Source: CAZUMJ01 sp964621605
GTDB lineage: Bacteria > Actinomycetota > Acidimicrobiia > Acidimicrobiales > Iamiaceae
Length of the DNA: 64,000 bases
NCBI GenBank assembly: GCA_964621605.1
Contig: CAZUMJ010000013.1
Location: forward strand, 1 to 64,000
Reading direction: 5' to 3'
A program made the position numbers and the translations under genes. Below, piece after piece: positions 49,678 to 56,580 of this stretch. The notes below the pieces were generated by a model. The model was not told the DNA's origin, did not search any database, and saw only the letters and a list, made by a program, of their open reading frames with translations. Positions within the stretch are counted from its first letter, which is position 1. The number at the start of each line of letters is the position of its first letter.

Positions 49678-51908
49678 GCCCTCGACGCGGCTACCGCATG
49701 TCCACCCCTCCCGGGGTGAACGACCTCCACGGCGCCGGTGCGGCTGCCGCCGGCGACTGGGAGTCCGACCGCCCCGACGAGGTGCTCGTCCCGACGCACT
49801 GCTCGTACTGCGGCGTCCAGTGCGGCATGAACCTGCGGGTTGCCGGCGGCGAGGTCGTCGGGGTCGAACCACGGATGGACACCCACAACAAGGGCAAGCT
49901 GTGTCCGAAGGGTGTCACCGCGTACCAGCAGATCAGCCACCCGGAGCGGCTGCGGCACCCGTTGGTGCGAGGCGCCGACGGCGAGTTGCACCGCGCGACG
50001 TGGGACGAGGCGCTCGATCGGGTCGTGTCGGGCATCCAGGCGATCCAGGCCGAGCACGGTCGCGACGCCATGGCGATGTACGGCGGCGCGTCGATCACGA
50101 CAGAGAAGGCCTACGTCATCGGCAAGTTCGCTCGCCTCGGCATGGGCACGCGCTACACCGACTACAACGGCCGCATGTGCATGGTGTCGGCCGGGGTGGC
50201 CAACTATGCCGCCTTCGACATCGACCGCACGTCGAACCCGCTCACCGACGTCACCGAGGCCGACCTCATCTTCGTGCTCGGCTCGAACGTCGCGGAGACC
50301 TTCCCGGTGTTCATCCGGTGGATCTGGGACGCCGTCGACCGGGGCGCCACGCTCATCGTCGCCGACCCCCGCGAGACGACCCTCGCCCGGGTCGCGCACC
50401 TGCACCTTCCGGTGCGTCCGGGCACCGACGCGGCGTTGCTCAACGCGATGCTCCACGTCATCAACGCCGAAGGCCTCGTCGACCGAGCCTTCGTCGATGC
50501 CCACACCACCGGCTTCGACGATGCCATCGCTGCCGTCGAGAAATGGACGCCCGAGCACGCCGAGGAGGTGTGCGGCGTGCCCGCCGCCGACATCCGTGCG
50601 GCGGCGCTCGCGTACGGCCGTGCGCAGCGGGCGATGATCCACCACGCCCGCGGGCTCGAGCACCACATCATGGGGTCCCGCAACGCGATGGCCGCGGTCA
50701 ACCTGTGCCTCGCCACCGGCAACCTCGGCCGCCCCGGCGCCGGGTACGGGACGATCACCGGTCAAGGCAACGGCCAGGGCGGCCGCGAGCACGGCCAGAA
50801 GTGCGACCAGCTCCCGGGTCAGCGCCACTACCACGACCCCGGGGCGATCGAGCACACCGCGGCCGTGTGGGGCGTCGACCCGTCCGAGATGCCCGAGGCC
50901 GGCATCCCGATCTTCGCCCAGCTCCCCAAGATGGAGGCCGGCGAGATCCGCGGCCTGGTGAACCTCTGCTCGAACCCCATCGTGTCGTGGGCGAACGAGG
51001 CCCGCACCGAACGCATCCTGCGGGGCCTCGACCTCTACGTCGTGATCGACATCTTCCTGTCCGAGTCGGCGCTGCTGGCCGACGTCGTGCTGCCGGGCTC
51101 GGCGTGGGCCGAATCCGAGGGCACGATCGCCAACTCCGATGCGCTCGTCTGCAAGATCAACAAGGCGGTCGACCCGCCGGGCGAAGCGCGCGACGACATC
51201 TGGATCCTCTGCGAGATCGCGCGTCGTCTCGGCAAGGGCAAGTACTTCGACTTCCCGCGCGGCGCCCGAGACGTGTTCGAGGAGATCCGCGTCGCCTCCA
51301 AGGGCGGGCGGGCCGACTACTTCGGCATCACCTACGACCGGCTCGAGCAAGAAGGGCCGATCGCGTGGCCGTGCCCCACCGAGGGCCATCCGGGTACGCC
51401 ACGGCTGTGGGCCGACGGCCGCTACTCGCACTACGACGACGGGTTGGCCCGCTTCAACGCCGTGCCCGACGTCGAGCTGGCCGAAGCTCCCGACGACGAG
51501 TACCCGCTGCGGCTCACCACCGGGCGCAACGTGGCCCAGTACCTGTCGGGCAACCAGACGCGGCGCATCGGCTACCTGAGCGACCAGACGCCGGGACCCT
51601 GGGCCGAAGTGCACCCTGAGGCCGCCGCGCGCTTCGGGGTGACCGACGGGGGAGCGGTGCGTGTCACGACACGCCGCGGGTCGGTGGTGTTGCCCGCCCG
51701 CGTCACCACCACGATCCGTCCCGACACGGTCTTCGTGCCATACCACTGGGGTCCGCCGGTCGAGGCGAACTCGCTCACGATCGACAGGTTCGACCCCAGA
51801 AGCTGGATTCCCAACTACAAGAGCTGCGCGGTGCGCATCGAAGGCACGACCGACGCCCCCAGCCCGGTCACGCCGCCGCCCGTGCACGCGGAAGGGAGCC
51901 GACCATGA
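49674..51908 (+). CDS. Molybdopterin oxidoreductase catalytic subunit, NarB/NapA-type
   Basis: The 744-residue protein belongs to the DMSO-reductase superfamily. The [4Fe-4S] site is Cys43, Cys46, Cys50 and Cys77 (CSYCGVQC, LCPKG). Cys169 in NGRMCMVSAGVANY aligns with the Cys that ligates molybdenum in assimilatory and periplasmic nitrate reductases, which argues against arsenite oxidase (no ligand) and NarG (Asp). A bis-MGD domain and the C-terminal beta-barrel (TGRNVAQYLSGNQTRR) follow. There is no twin-arginine signal, so it is cytoplasmic unless carried out by a partner. Nitrate reductase is the best guess; formate dehydrogenase is less likely. Confidence 0.85.
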   Translation: MSPRRGYRMSTPPGVNDLHGAGAAAAGDWESDRPDEVLVPTHCSYCGVQCGMNLRVAGGEVVGVEPRMDTHNKGKLCPKGVTAYQQISHPERLRHPLVRGADGELHRATWDEALDRVVSGIQAIQAEHGRDAMAMYGGASITTEKAYVIGKFARLGMGTRYTDYNGRMCMVSAGVANYAAFDIDRTSNPLTDVTEADLIFVLGSNVAETFPVFIRWIWDAVDRGATLIVADPRETTLARVAHLHLPVRPGTDAALLNAMLHVINAEGLVDRAFVDAHTTGFDDAIAAVEKWTPEHAEEVCGVPAADIRAAALAYGRAQRAMIHHARGLEHHIMGSRNAMAAVNLCLATGNLGRPGAGYGTITGQGNGQGGREHGQKCDQLPGQRHYHDPGAIEHTAAVWGVDPSEMPEAGIPIFAQLPKMEAGEIRGLVNLCSNPIVSWANEARTERILRGLDLYVVIDIFLSESALLADVVLPGSAWAESEGTIANSDALVCKINKAVDPPGEARDDIWILCEIARRLGKGKYFDFPRGARDVFEEIRVASKGGRADYFGITYDRLEQEGPIAWPCPTEGHPGTPRLWADGRYSHYDDGLARFNAVPDVELAEAPDDEYPLRLTTGRNVAQYLSGNQTRRIGYLSDQTPGPWAEVHPEAAARFGVTDGGAVRVTTRRGSVVLPARVTTTIRPDTVFVPYHWGPPVEANSLTIDRFDPRSWIPNYKSCAVRIEGTTDAPSPVTPPPVHAEGSRP

Positions 51909-52477
51909 CCATGGAGCGGTCCATCTTCGTCGACCCGTCCCGCTGCATCGGATGCGGCGCCTGTGTAGCCGCATGTCGAGAGTGCGACAGCCACCGCGGC
52001 AAGTCGCTCATGAACCTCGACTTCCTCGACCGGGGGAGCACCACCGAGGCGATCCCGACGGTCTGCATGCACTGCAACGACCCCGTCGCCCCGTGCGCAC
52101 AGGTCTGTCCGGTCGACGCGATCTTGGTGAGCGAGGACGGCGTGGTGCACACCCCCGACGTGTCCCGCTGCATCGGGTGCACCAACTGCGTGCACGCCTG
52201 CCCGTGGGGCGTACCCAAGTTCGACGTCGAGGAGCAGCTCGCGTACAAGTGCAACCTCTGCTACGACCGCACGTCGGTCGGGCTCGGTCCCATGTGCGCA
52301 ACCGTGTGCCCGTCCGATGCCCTCTACTACGGCACGGCCGCCGAGGTGCGTGCCGCACGCCCCGGTCGTGCGATCACCGACGTGTTCCAGTTCGGCAACC
52401 AGGAACTCCAGACCGGCAACCATTACGTCGTCGATGAGCGCATCGCGCTCATCCCACTCCCGGCGGTGGCCCCGTGA
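51905..52477 (+). CDS. Four-cluster ferredoxin-type electron-transfer subunit (DmsB/NrfC-like)
   Basis: The 190-residue protein has sixteen Cys in four groups: CIGCGACVAACREC, CMHCNDPVAPCAQVC, CIGCTNCVHAC, and CNLC with CATVC. That makes four [4Fe-4S] clusters, as in DmsB, NrfC and PsrB. It would wire the catalytic subunit to the membrane subunit. There is no signal peptide. ATG 51905 overlaps the stop of the catalytic-subunit gene (ATGA), and its own stop overlaps the Rieske gene start (GTGA), indicating a fixed stoichiometry. Confidence 0.93.
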   Translation: MTMERSIFVDPSRCIGCGACVAACRECDSHRGKSLMNLDFLDRGSTTEAIPTVCMHCNDPVAPCAQVCPVDAILVSEDGVVHTPDVSRCIGCTNCVHACPWGVPKFDVEEQLAYKCNLCYDRTSVGLGPMCATVCPSDALYYGTAAEVRAARPGRAITDVFQFGNQELQTGNHYVVDERIALIPLPAVAP

Positions 52478-53040
52478 CCGATCCAACACACCGAACCGAT
52501 CAGCCCGAGACGCCGGTGAAGGTGCGCACCTCGCCCCCCGATCCGGAGCTCGTCGGCGAACGCATCGAACGTCTCACGACCGATGCGCTCGTGACGCGGC
52601 GTGACTACCTGAAGATCCTGGCGGTGCTCTCGGGTGGGCTGGCCACCGGCAGCCTGGCGGTCGCCAGCGGCGCGTTCCGCCGTCGCACCCAGGGCGCCAC
52701 CGGTGACAAGGTCATCACCACCGACGCTCGGTCGGTGCCGGTCGGCGGGCAGGTGCGCTTCGGCTACCCGACCGACGACGATCCCGCCGTGCTGCTGCGC
52801 CTCGAGCCCGACCTGTGGGTCGCGTACTCGGCGGTGTGCACCCACCTGTCGTGCGAGGTGCTCTGGAAGGAGCGGTCGCACGAGCTGATGTGCCCGTGCC
52901 ACGACGGCCACTTCGACCCGGCGTCCGGTGCGGCCATCGCCGGTCCGCCCGAGCGCCCGCTCCCGCAGTTGCGCCTCGAGTGGCGAGACGAGAACACCAT
53001 CGTGGCCGTCGGTGAGGGCGCCGTCAGGGAAGGGGAGTGA
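52474..53040 (+). CDS. Rieske [2Fe-2S] protein with Tat-type signal anchor
   Basis: The 188-residue protein has an N-terminal cytoplasmic segment of about 40 residues, a twin-arginine motif TRRDYLKIL at 41-49 followed by a hydrophobic stretch to about 66, then a Rieske domain. Ligands are Cys122 and His124 (CTHLSC) and Cys140 and His143 (CPCHDGHF), with the usual disulfide pair Cys127 and Cys142. It would stand on the outer face of the membrane, anchored by its uncleaved signal, as in bc1-type Rieske proteins and arsenite oxidase AioB. It is the only Tat signal in the complex. Confidence 0.9.
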   Translation: MTDPTHRTDQPETPVKVRTSPPDPELVGERIERLTTDALVTRRDYLKILAVLSGGLATGSLAVASGAFRRRTQGATGDKVITTDARSVPVGGQVRFGYPTDDDPAVLLRLEPDLWVAYSAVCTHLSCEVLWKERSHELMCPCHDGHFDPASGAAIAGPPERPLPQLRLEWRDENTIVAVGEGAVREGE

Positions 53041-53046
53041 CGAGCC

Positions 53047-53418
53047 ATGCCGTTGCCGGTCCCGCCCCCGATCGAACCGCCGCCGTTGCGGCCACAGCCC
53101 CTGCGGACCCTGCCGGGACGCCCGGCGCTCGAAACTGAAGAGGGGGTGCGTGCCGCCCTCGTGGCGCGCATCTTGTTGAGCCTCACCGTCGTGTTCGGCC
53201 AACTCTGGGCGCTCGCCGCCGGCCTCGACCGCTACCTGTTGGGCCACACCGGCCAGGCCTGGTTGCTCTTCGGCTTCTCGGCGCTCTCGTTCGGGGTGGT
53301 GCTGCTGCTGGTGTTCGTGCATCCGGCGCCCCGCCGCGATCCGACGTTGGGTTCGGCGACCACGCAGCGCCGAGGGCTGTACGTGGCCCGGGTGAACGTG
53401 CGCGACGACGCGGACTGA
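53047..53418 (+). CDS. Small membrane protein of the molybdenum oxidoreductase operon
   Basis: The 123-residue protein has a Pro-rich N-terminal region (to about 30), two hydrophobic helices (about 40-60 and 70-92), and a short basic tail. I recognise no family. It lies six bases after the Rieske gene and four before the HPP gene, so it belongs to the operon, perhaps as an assembly or anchoring subunit. ATG is preceded by GGGGAG at the Rieske 3' end. Confidence 0.72.
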   Translation: MPLPVPPPIEPPPLRPQPLRTLPGRPALETEEGVRAALVARILLSLTVVFGQLWALAAGLDRYLLGHTGQAWLLFGFSALSFGVVLLLVFVHPAPRRDPTLGSATTQRRGLYVARVNVRDDAD

Positions 53419-53421
53419 GCG

Positions 53422-54216
53422 TTGAGCGTCGATCCCGCAGCTCGGGCCGATCCCCCTGAGGGCCCACCCTCGCCTGCCGCGTCGGCCGCTCCTGCCGCTT
53501 CGGCCGCGCCTGCCGCGCCTGCCGCGCCCGCCGCCCCCGCCGAGCTGGGCCCCGACGAGTTGGGCCCCGACCGGGCCGGGGTGCCGCCTGGCGGTGAGGT
53601 CACACCCACACGGCGCCTGGGTCCGATCGGTGGCGACATGGCTACCGTCGTGTCCGGTTTGGCGGCACGGCTTCGCCTCCCGGCCCTGCAGCAGCGGCAT
53701 TCCTCCACCGCGGTCCTCGGGGCCTTCTCGTTCGTCAACGGCGTGCTGTCGATCGCCCTGATGTCGGCCGCGGCCTGGGCGACCGGGCAGCCGTTCATCT
53801 TCCCGTCCCTCGGCCCCACCGCGTTCCTGCTCTTCTACACGCCGACCCAACCCGCGGCCTCCCCGCGCAACACGCTGTGCGGGCATGCGATCGGGGCTGG
53901 CGCGGGCTTCCTGTCCCTCGCCCTGTTCGGCCTGCTGCACGCGGGTCCGGCGCTGACGGTGGGCGTCACCCCGGGCCGTGTCGCGGCCGCCGCGCTCTCG
54001 CTCGGCCTGACGAGCGGGCTCATGGCGTGGCTGAAGGTGCCGCACCCGCCCGCGGGTGCAACCACGCTGATCGTGTCGCTCGGGCTCCTCACCAAGCCGG
54101 CCGAGCTCGCGGTGCTGATGGTGGCGGTGGTGCTGCTGGTGTGCCAGGGGTACGCGATCAACCGACTGGCAGGCATCGACTACCCCCGCTGGTCGCATCG
54201 CACACCACCGGCATGA
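53422..54216 (+). CDS. HPP-family membrane protein
   Basis: The 264-residue protein has four to five membrane helices and the family signature PHPPAGATTLIVSLG. Plastid and cyanobacterial HPP proteins have been shown to transport nitrite, which makes its place in an operon for a NarB/NapA-type enzyme notable. The first 70 residues are an Ala/Pro/Ser low-complexity tail produced by GCCTGCCGC-type repeats (53471-53543), not found in plain HPP proteins; the true start may be ATG 53638 instead of the TTG at 53422. The stop overlaps the mobA ATG (ATGA). Confidence 0.82.
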   Translation: MSVDPAARADPPEGPPSPAASAAPAASAAPAAPAAPAAPAELGPDELGPDRAGVPPGGEVTPTRRLGPIGGDMATVVSGLAARLRLPALQQRHSSTAVLGAFSFVNGVLSIALMSAAAWATGQPFIFPSLGPTAFLLFYTPTQPAASPRNTLCGHAIGAGAGFLSLALFGLLHAGPALTVGVTPGRVAAAALSLGLTSGLMAWLKVPHPPAGATTLIVSLGLLTKPAELAVLMVAVVLLVCQGYAINRLAGIDYPRWSHRTPPA

Positions 54217-54839
54217 GTCCGGGAGGAGGTGAGCGGGGTGCTCGTCGGGCCGCCGTGGTCGTAGCCGGCGGTGCGGCTCGACGTTTCGGCGGCCGTGACA
54301 AGCTCCGCGTCGAGGTCGAAGGGGTGCCGGTGCTGGCCCGCGTCCTGCAGGCCGTCGCGTCCGTCGACTCCTGCGATGACGTCGTCGTCGTCGGTCCACC
54401 GCGCCGGGAGATCCACCCACACGTGCGAGTGGTGCGTGAGGAACCGCCTCTGTCGGGCCCGGCGGCTGCACTTGCGGCGGGGCTGCAGGCGCTGCAGTTG
54501 AGGTCCGACGCGGTGGTGCTCGTGCTGGCGGGTGACCTGCCGGCACTCACCGGCGCGGCACTGCACGCGCTCTGCCGTGCGGTGGAGGACGAACCCGATC
54601 TCGACGTGGCAGTTGCTGGGGACGACACGCTGGCACCGCAGTACCTCCTCGCCGCATGGCGTGCGGGCGCGCTCGCAGCGGCCGTCGAGCGCCTCGGCGA
54701 CCCGGTCGATCGTCCGGTGCGCGCGCTCTACGACGGTGCGCGTGTTGCTGTGGTGCGCCTCCCGCGAGGAGTGGGGGAGCCGCCCCCGTGGGGGGACCTC
54801 GATGAGGGGCCTGCGGCTGGTGGGAGCGTGTCCTCGTAG
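54213..54839 (+). CDS. mobA: Molybdenum cofactor guanylyltransferase MobA-like
   Basis: The 208-residue NTP-transferase-fold protein has VVVAGGAARRFGGRDK at its start (the nucleotide-binding LAGGxSxRxGxDK variant), LVLAGDLPAL, and APQYLLAAWRAGAL near the end. It would attach GMP to molybdopterin, giving the MGD form used by the catalytic subunit next to it. CobY/MobA-like relatives with other substrates exist, but context makes MobA most likely. Overlap ATGA with the HPP gene. moaC follows nine bases later. Confidence 0.88.
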   Translation: MSPGGGERGARRAAVVVAGGAARRFGGRDKLRVEVEGVPVLARVLQAVASVDSCDDVVVVGPPRREIHPHVRVVREEPPLSGPAAALAAGLQALQLRSDAVVLVLAGDLPALTGAALHALCRAVEDEPDLDVAVAGDDTLAPQYLLAAWRAGALAAAVERLGDPVDRPVRALYDGARVAVVRLPRGVGEPPPWGDLDEGPAAGGSVSS

Positions 54840-54842
54840 ACT
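54837..54842 (+). promoter_or_regulatory. -10 element of moaC, leaderless type
   Basis: TAGACT is followed by six bases and then GTG 54849; it overlaps the mobA stop codon. Confidence 0.4.
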
Positions 54843-54848
54843 GCGGGG

Positions 54849-55454
54849 GTGCCCGAGCGCAGCTTGACCCACCTCGATCCTCTTGGCCGTGCCCGCATGG
54901 TCGACGTGACCCCGAAAGACCCCACGCATCGCCGTGCGGTCGCGCGGGGTCGTGTCTACATGGATGCCGAGACCACCTCGCTCGTCGCACGCGGGTCCAT
55001 CTCCAAGGGTGACGTCCTCGCGGTGGCCCGCGTCGCCGGCATCCAGGCGGCGAAGCGCGCACCCGATCTGATCCCGTTGTGCCACCCGCTCTTGGTGGGT
55101 TCGGTGTTCGTGAACTTCCGCATCGAAGACACGTTCATCGAGGTCGAGACGCAGGTCGACACGGTTGATCGCACCGGTGTCGAGATGGAGGCCCTCACCG
55201 CGTGCAGCGTTGCCTGCCTCACGATCTATGACATGTGCAAGTCAGCCGACCGGGCCATGGTGATCGGCGACATCACGCTGTGGGAGAAGACCGGTGGACG
55301 CTCGGGCACGTACCGCCGTCGCGGCGACGAGGGCGTGACGGGTGACGGCCTCGGTGACGGCCTCGGTGACGGCCTCGGGCTCGACGACGGGTTGGGTCTC
55401 GATGACGGGCTGGGCCTTGACGAGGGGGCCAACGGCTCCTCCACGCCGCTGTGA
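54849..55454 (+). CDS. moaC: Cyclic pyranopterin monophosphate synthase MoaC
   Basis: The 201-residue enzyme completes the step begun by MoaA. Conserved blocks LIPLCHPLLVGSV, TGVEMEALTACSVA and MCKSADRAMVIGD are present, with the catalytic Lys in MCKSAD. About 160 residues are the normal protein; the rest is a Gly/Asp/Leu repeat tail (GDGLGDGLGDGLGLDD and so on) produced by a tandem repeat. In MoaC the C-terminus is not part of the active site, so the tail may be tolerated. GTG start with a leaderless-type -10. Confidence 0.95.
   Translation: MPERSLTHLDPLGRARMVDVTPKDPTHRRAVARGRVYMDAETTSLVARGSISKGDVLAVARVAGIQAAKRAPDLIPLCHPLLVGSVFVNFRIEDTFIEVETQVDTVDRTGVEMEALTACSVACLTIYDMCKSADRAMVIGDITLWEKTGGRSGTYRRRGDEGVTGDGLGDGLGDGLGLDDGLGLDDGLGLDEGANGSSTPL
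55341..55424 (+). repeat. 12- and 18-base tandem repeats in the moaC 3' end
   Basis: GGTGACGGCCTC occurs three times in a row (55341-55376), then degenerate 18-base units of the GGGCTCGACGAC type run to about 55424. They encode GDGL and GLDDGL units. Confidence 0.85.
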
Positions 55455-55661
55455 CGCCTGGCGCGACCGTTGGCGCGCGTGGCGGTGTCGTAGTAGAACC
55501 GTAACAACCGACTTCCGGCCGTCATGGGCGGAAGATGGGTGCAGCGTCCCACCTAGGGCTGTGACCTGCACAGATACGAGTTCCCTACCCGGCAGACCGA
55601 CCATCCACCAGTGCAGCGCACGTGCGGGTTACGGTCCTGAGAACGAAGGCAGGCACGGAGC

Positions 55662-56237
55662 GTGGCATACGTGGTGATCCTGGCGATCTTGGCAGTGCTG
55701 TGGGCAGGGGTGATCTTCACCTGGGTCCGCGAACGAGCACACGACAACCGTGGTGACTCCACGCACGCGTTCCGCCAGCAGCTCTCCACGCTGTCGCGTA
55801 CCCACCCCGGCGCCCGACGCAGCACGGGTTTCCCGGCGCAGGTCCCGGGCGCGCAGCGCGCGGTACTGACCCGTCGCTCGGCTGCTGACGCAGCGATGCG
55901 TCGTCGGCGCCGTGACGTGCTGACCGCTCTGGTCGGTGCATCGCTCATCACCTTCCTCTTCGCCGCATTCGTGGGCTCGCTGGCTCTGATCCTGCTCAAC
56001 GCCGTGTGCGTCATCGCCACGGTCGGGTACGTGGTGCTCCTTGCCCAGCAGCAGCAGCTCGCGCAGGAGCGTCGCCAGAAGGTTCGCTACCTGCCTGGGG
56101 CTGCAGCCCCGGCCCGTGCGGCGTACCGCCAGGCCGAGGTGGCGATGGCCGTCGGCGAGCACCGCGGTGGTCGTCCGATGCGCCCCGCGCGCTTGGGTGC
56201 CGAGGCTGCGGCGATGCGTCGTCCCGCTACCAACTAA
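55662..56237 (+). CDS. SepX/GlpR-like membrane protein
   Basis: The 191-residue protein has one membrane helix at the N-terminus (about 2-20), a basic Arg-rich cytoplasmic stretch (RERAHDNRGDSTHAFRQQL and following), two further helices (about 86-130), and a Gln-rich basic tail. The layout and the position near galU and moeA match the actinobacterial SepX/GlpR (Rv0996) proteins that help organise the division site in Streptomyces. Sequence similarity is modest, so the name rests partly on synteny. GTG 55662 has GGAG close before it, and TACGGT at 55630-55635 may be the -10. Confidence 0.65.
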   Translation: MAYVVILAILAVLWAGVIFTWVRERAHDNRGDSTHAFRQQLSTLSRTHPGARRSTGFPAQVPGAQRAVLTRRSAADAAMRRRRRDVLTALVGASLITFLFAAFVGSLALILLNAVCVIATVGYVVLLAQQQQLAQERRQKVRYLPGAAAPARAAYRQAEVAMAVGEHRGGRPMRPARLGAEAAAMRRPATN

Positions 56238-56276
56238 GGGTCACCCGGGCGGTTGGCGTATGCTGGCCGCTCCCTT

Positions 56277-56350
56277 GGGGGTGTAGCTCAGCTGGCTAGA
56301 GCGCTTCGGTCGCATCGAAGAGGCCGTGGGTTCGAATCCCATCACCTCCA
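56277..56350 (+). tRNA. tRNA-Ala (anticodon CGC)
   Basis: A full 74-base cloverleaf. Acceptor GGGGGTG pairs with CACCTCC (one G-U) plus discriminator A, the anticodon loop GTCGCAT is closed by CTTCG/CGAAG, and the T-arm contains GGTTCGAATCC. CCA is not encoded. Reads GCG codons, frequent in this genome. Confidence 0.95.
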
Positions 56351-56355
56351 CCCTG

Positions 56356-56373
56356 TGATGTCGCGAGACATCA
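56356..56373 (+). other. Perfect hairpin directly after tRNA-Ala
   Basis: TGATGTC, loop GCGA, GACATCA. Six bases past the tRNA 3' end, it could guide 3' trimming or be the first part of the terminator. Confidence 0.5.
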
Positions 56374-56375
56374 GA

Positions 56376-56410
56376 AGCCCTCCGGACCTGCATCTGGTTC
56401 GGAGGGTTTC
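56376..56410 (+). terminator. Terminator of tRNA-Ala
   Basis: CCCTCCGGACC (56378-56388), 7-base loop, GGTTCGGAGGG (56396-56406), followed by TTT. Ten of eleven positions pair. Confidence 0.75.
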
Positions 56411-56475
56411 AGGCTTTTGGCCCCGCCGGCGGCGTCGCGCTTCCCACCGCGTCGCCCTTCCCATTTGCGTCGCAG

Positions 56476-56557
56476 TTCTCGGCACCGATTCGGTGCAAAA
56501 ACGGGCGGAATCGGGGCCGAGAAGCGCGGTGGTGGGCGGAATCGGGGCCGAGAAGCG
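56476..56557. repeat. Intergenic 24-base direct repeat with inverted third copy
   Basis: A 24-base unit beginning GGGCGGAATCGGGGCCGAG is exact at 56503-56526 and 56534-56557 (period 31). A degenerate inverted copy (TTCTCGGCACCGATTC) lies at 56476-56491 and itself contains the small hairpin GCACCGATTCGGTGC. The rest of 56351-56580 holds no gene that I can support. Confidence 0.75.
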
Positions 56558-56580
56558 GGGTCGTGGGATGTGGGCGGGAG

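Noticed and set aside
49590..51974. A 794-codon open frame on the minus strand across the catalytic molybdenum subunit
   Set aside because: Shadow of a well-conserved enzyme; no family motif and no promoter.
51905..53040. Arsenite oxidase (AioAB) as identity of the Rieske-containing complex
   Set aside because: The catalytic subunit has four Fe-S cysteines and a Cys molybdenum ligand, and a DmsB-like subunit is present; AioA has a [3Fe-4S] site, no protein ligand to Mo, and no such partner.
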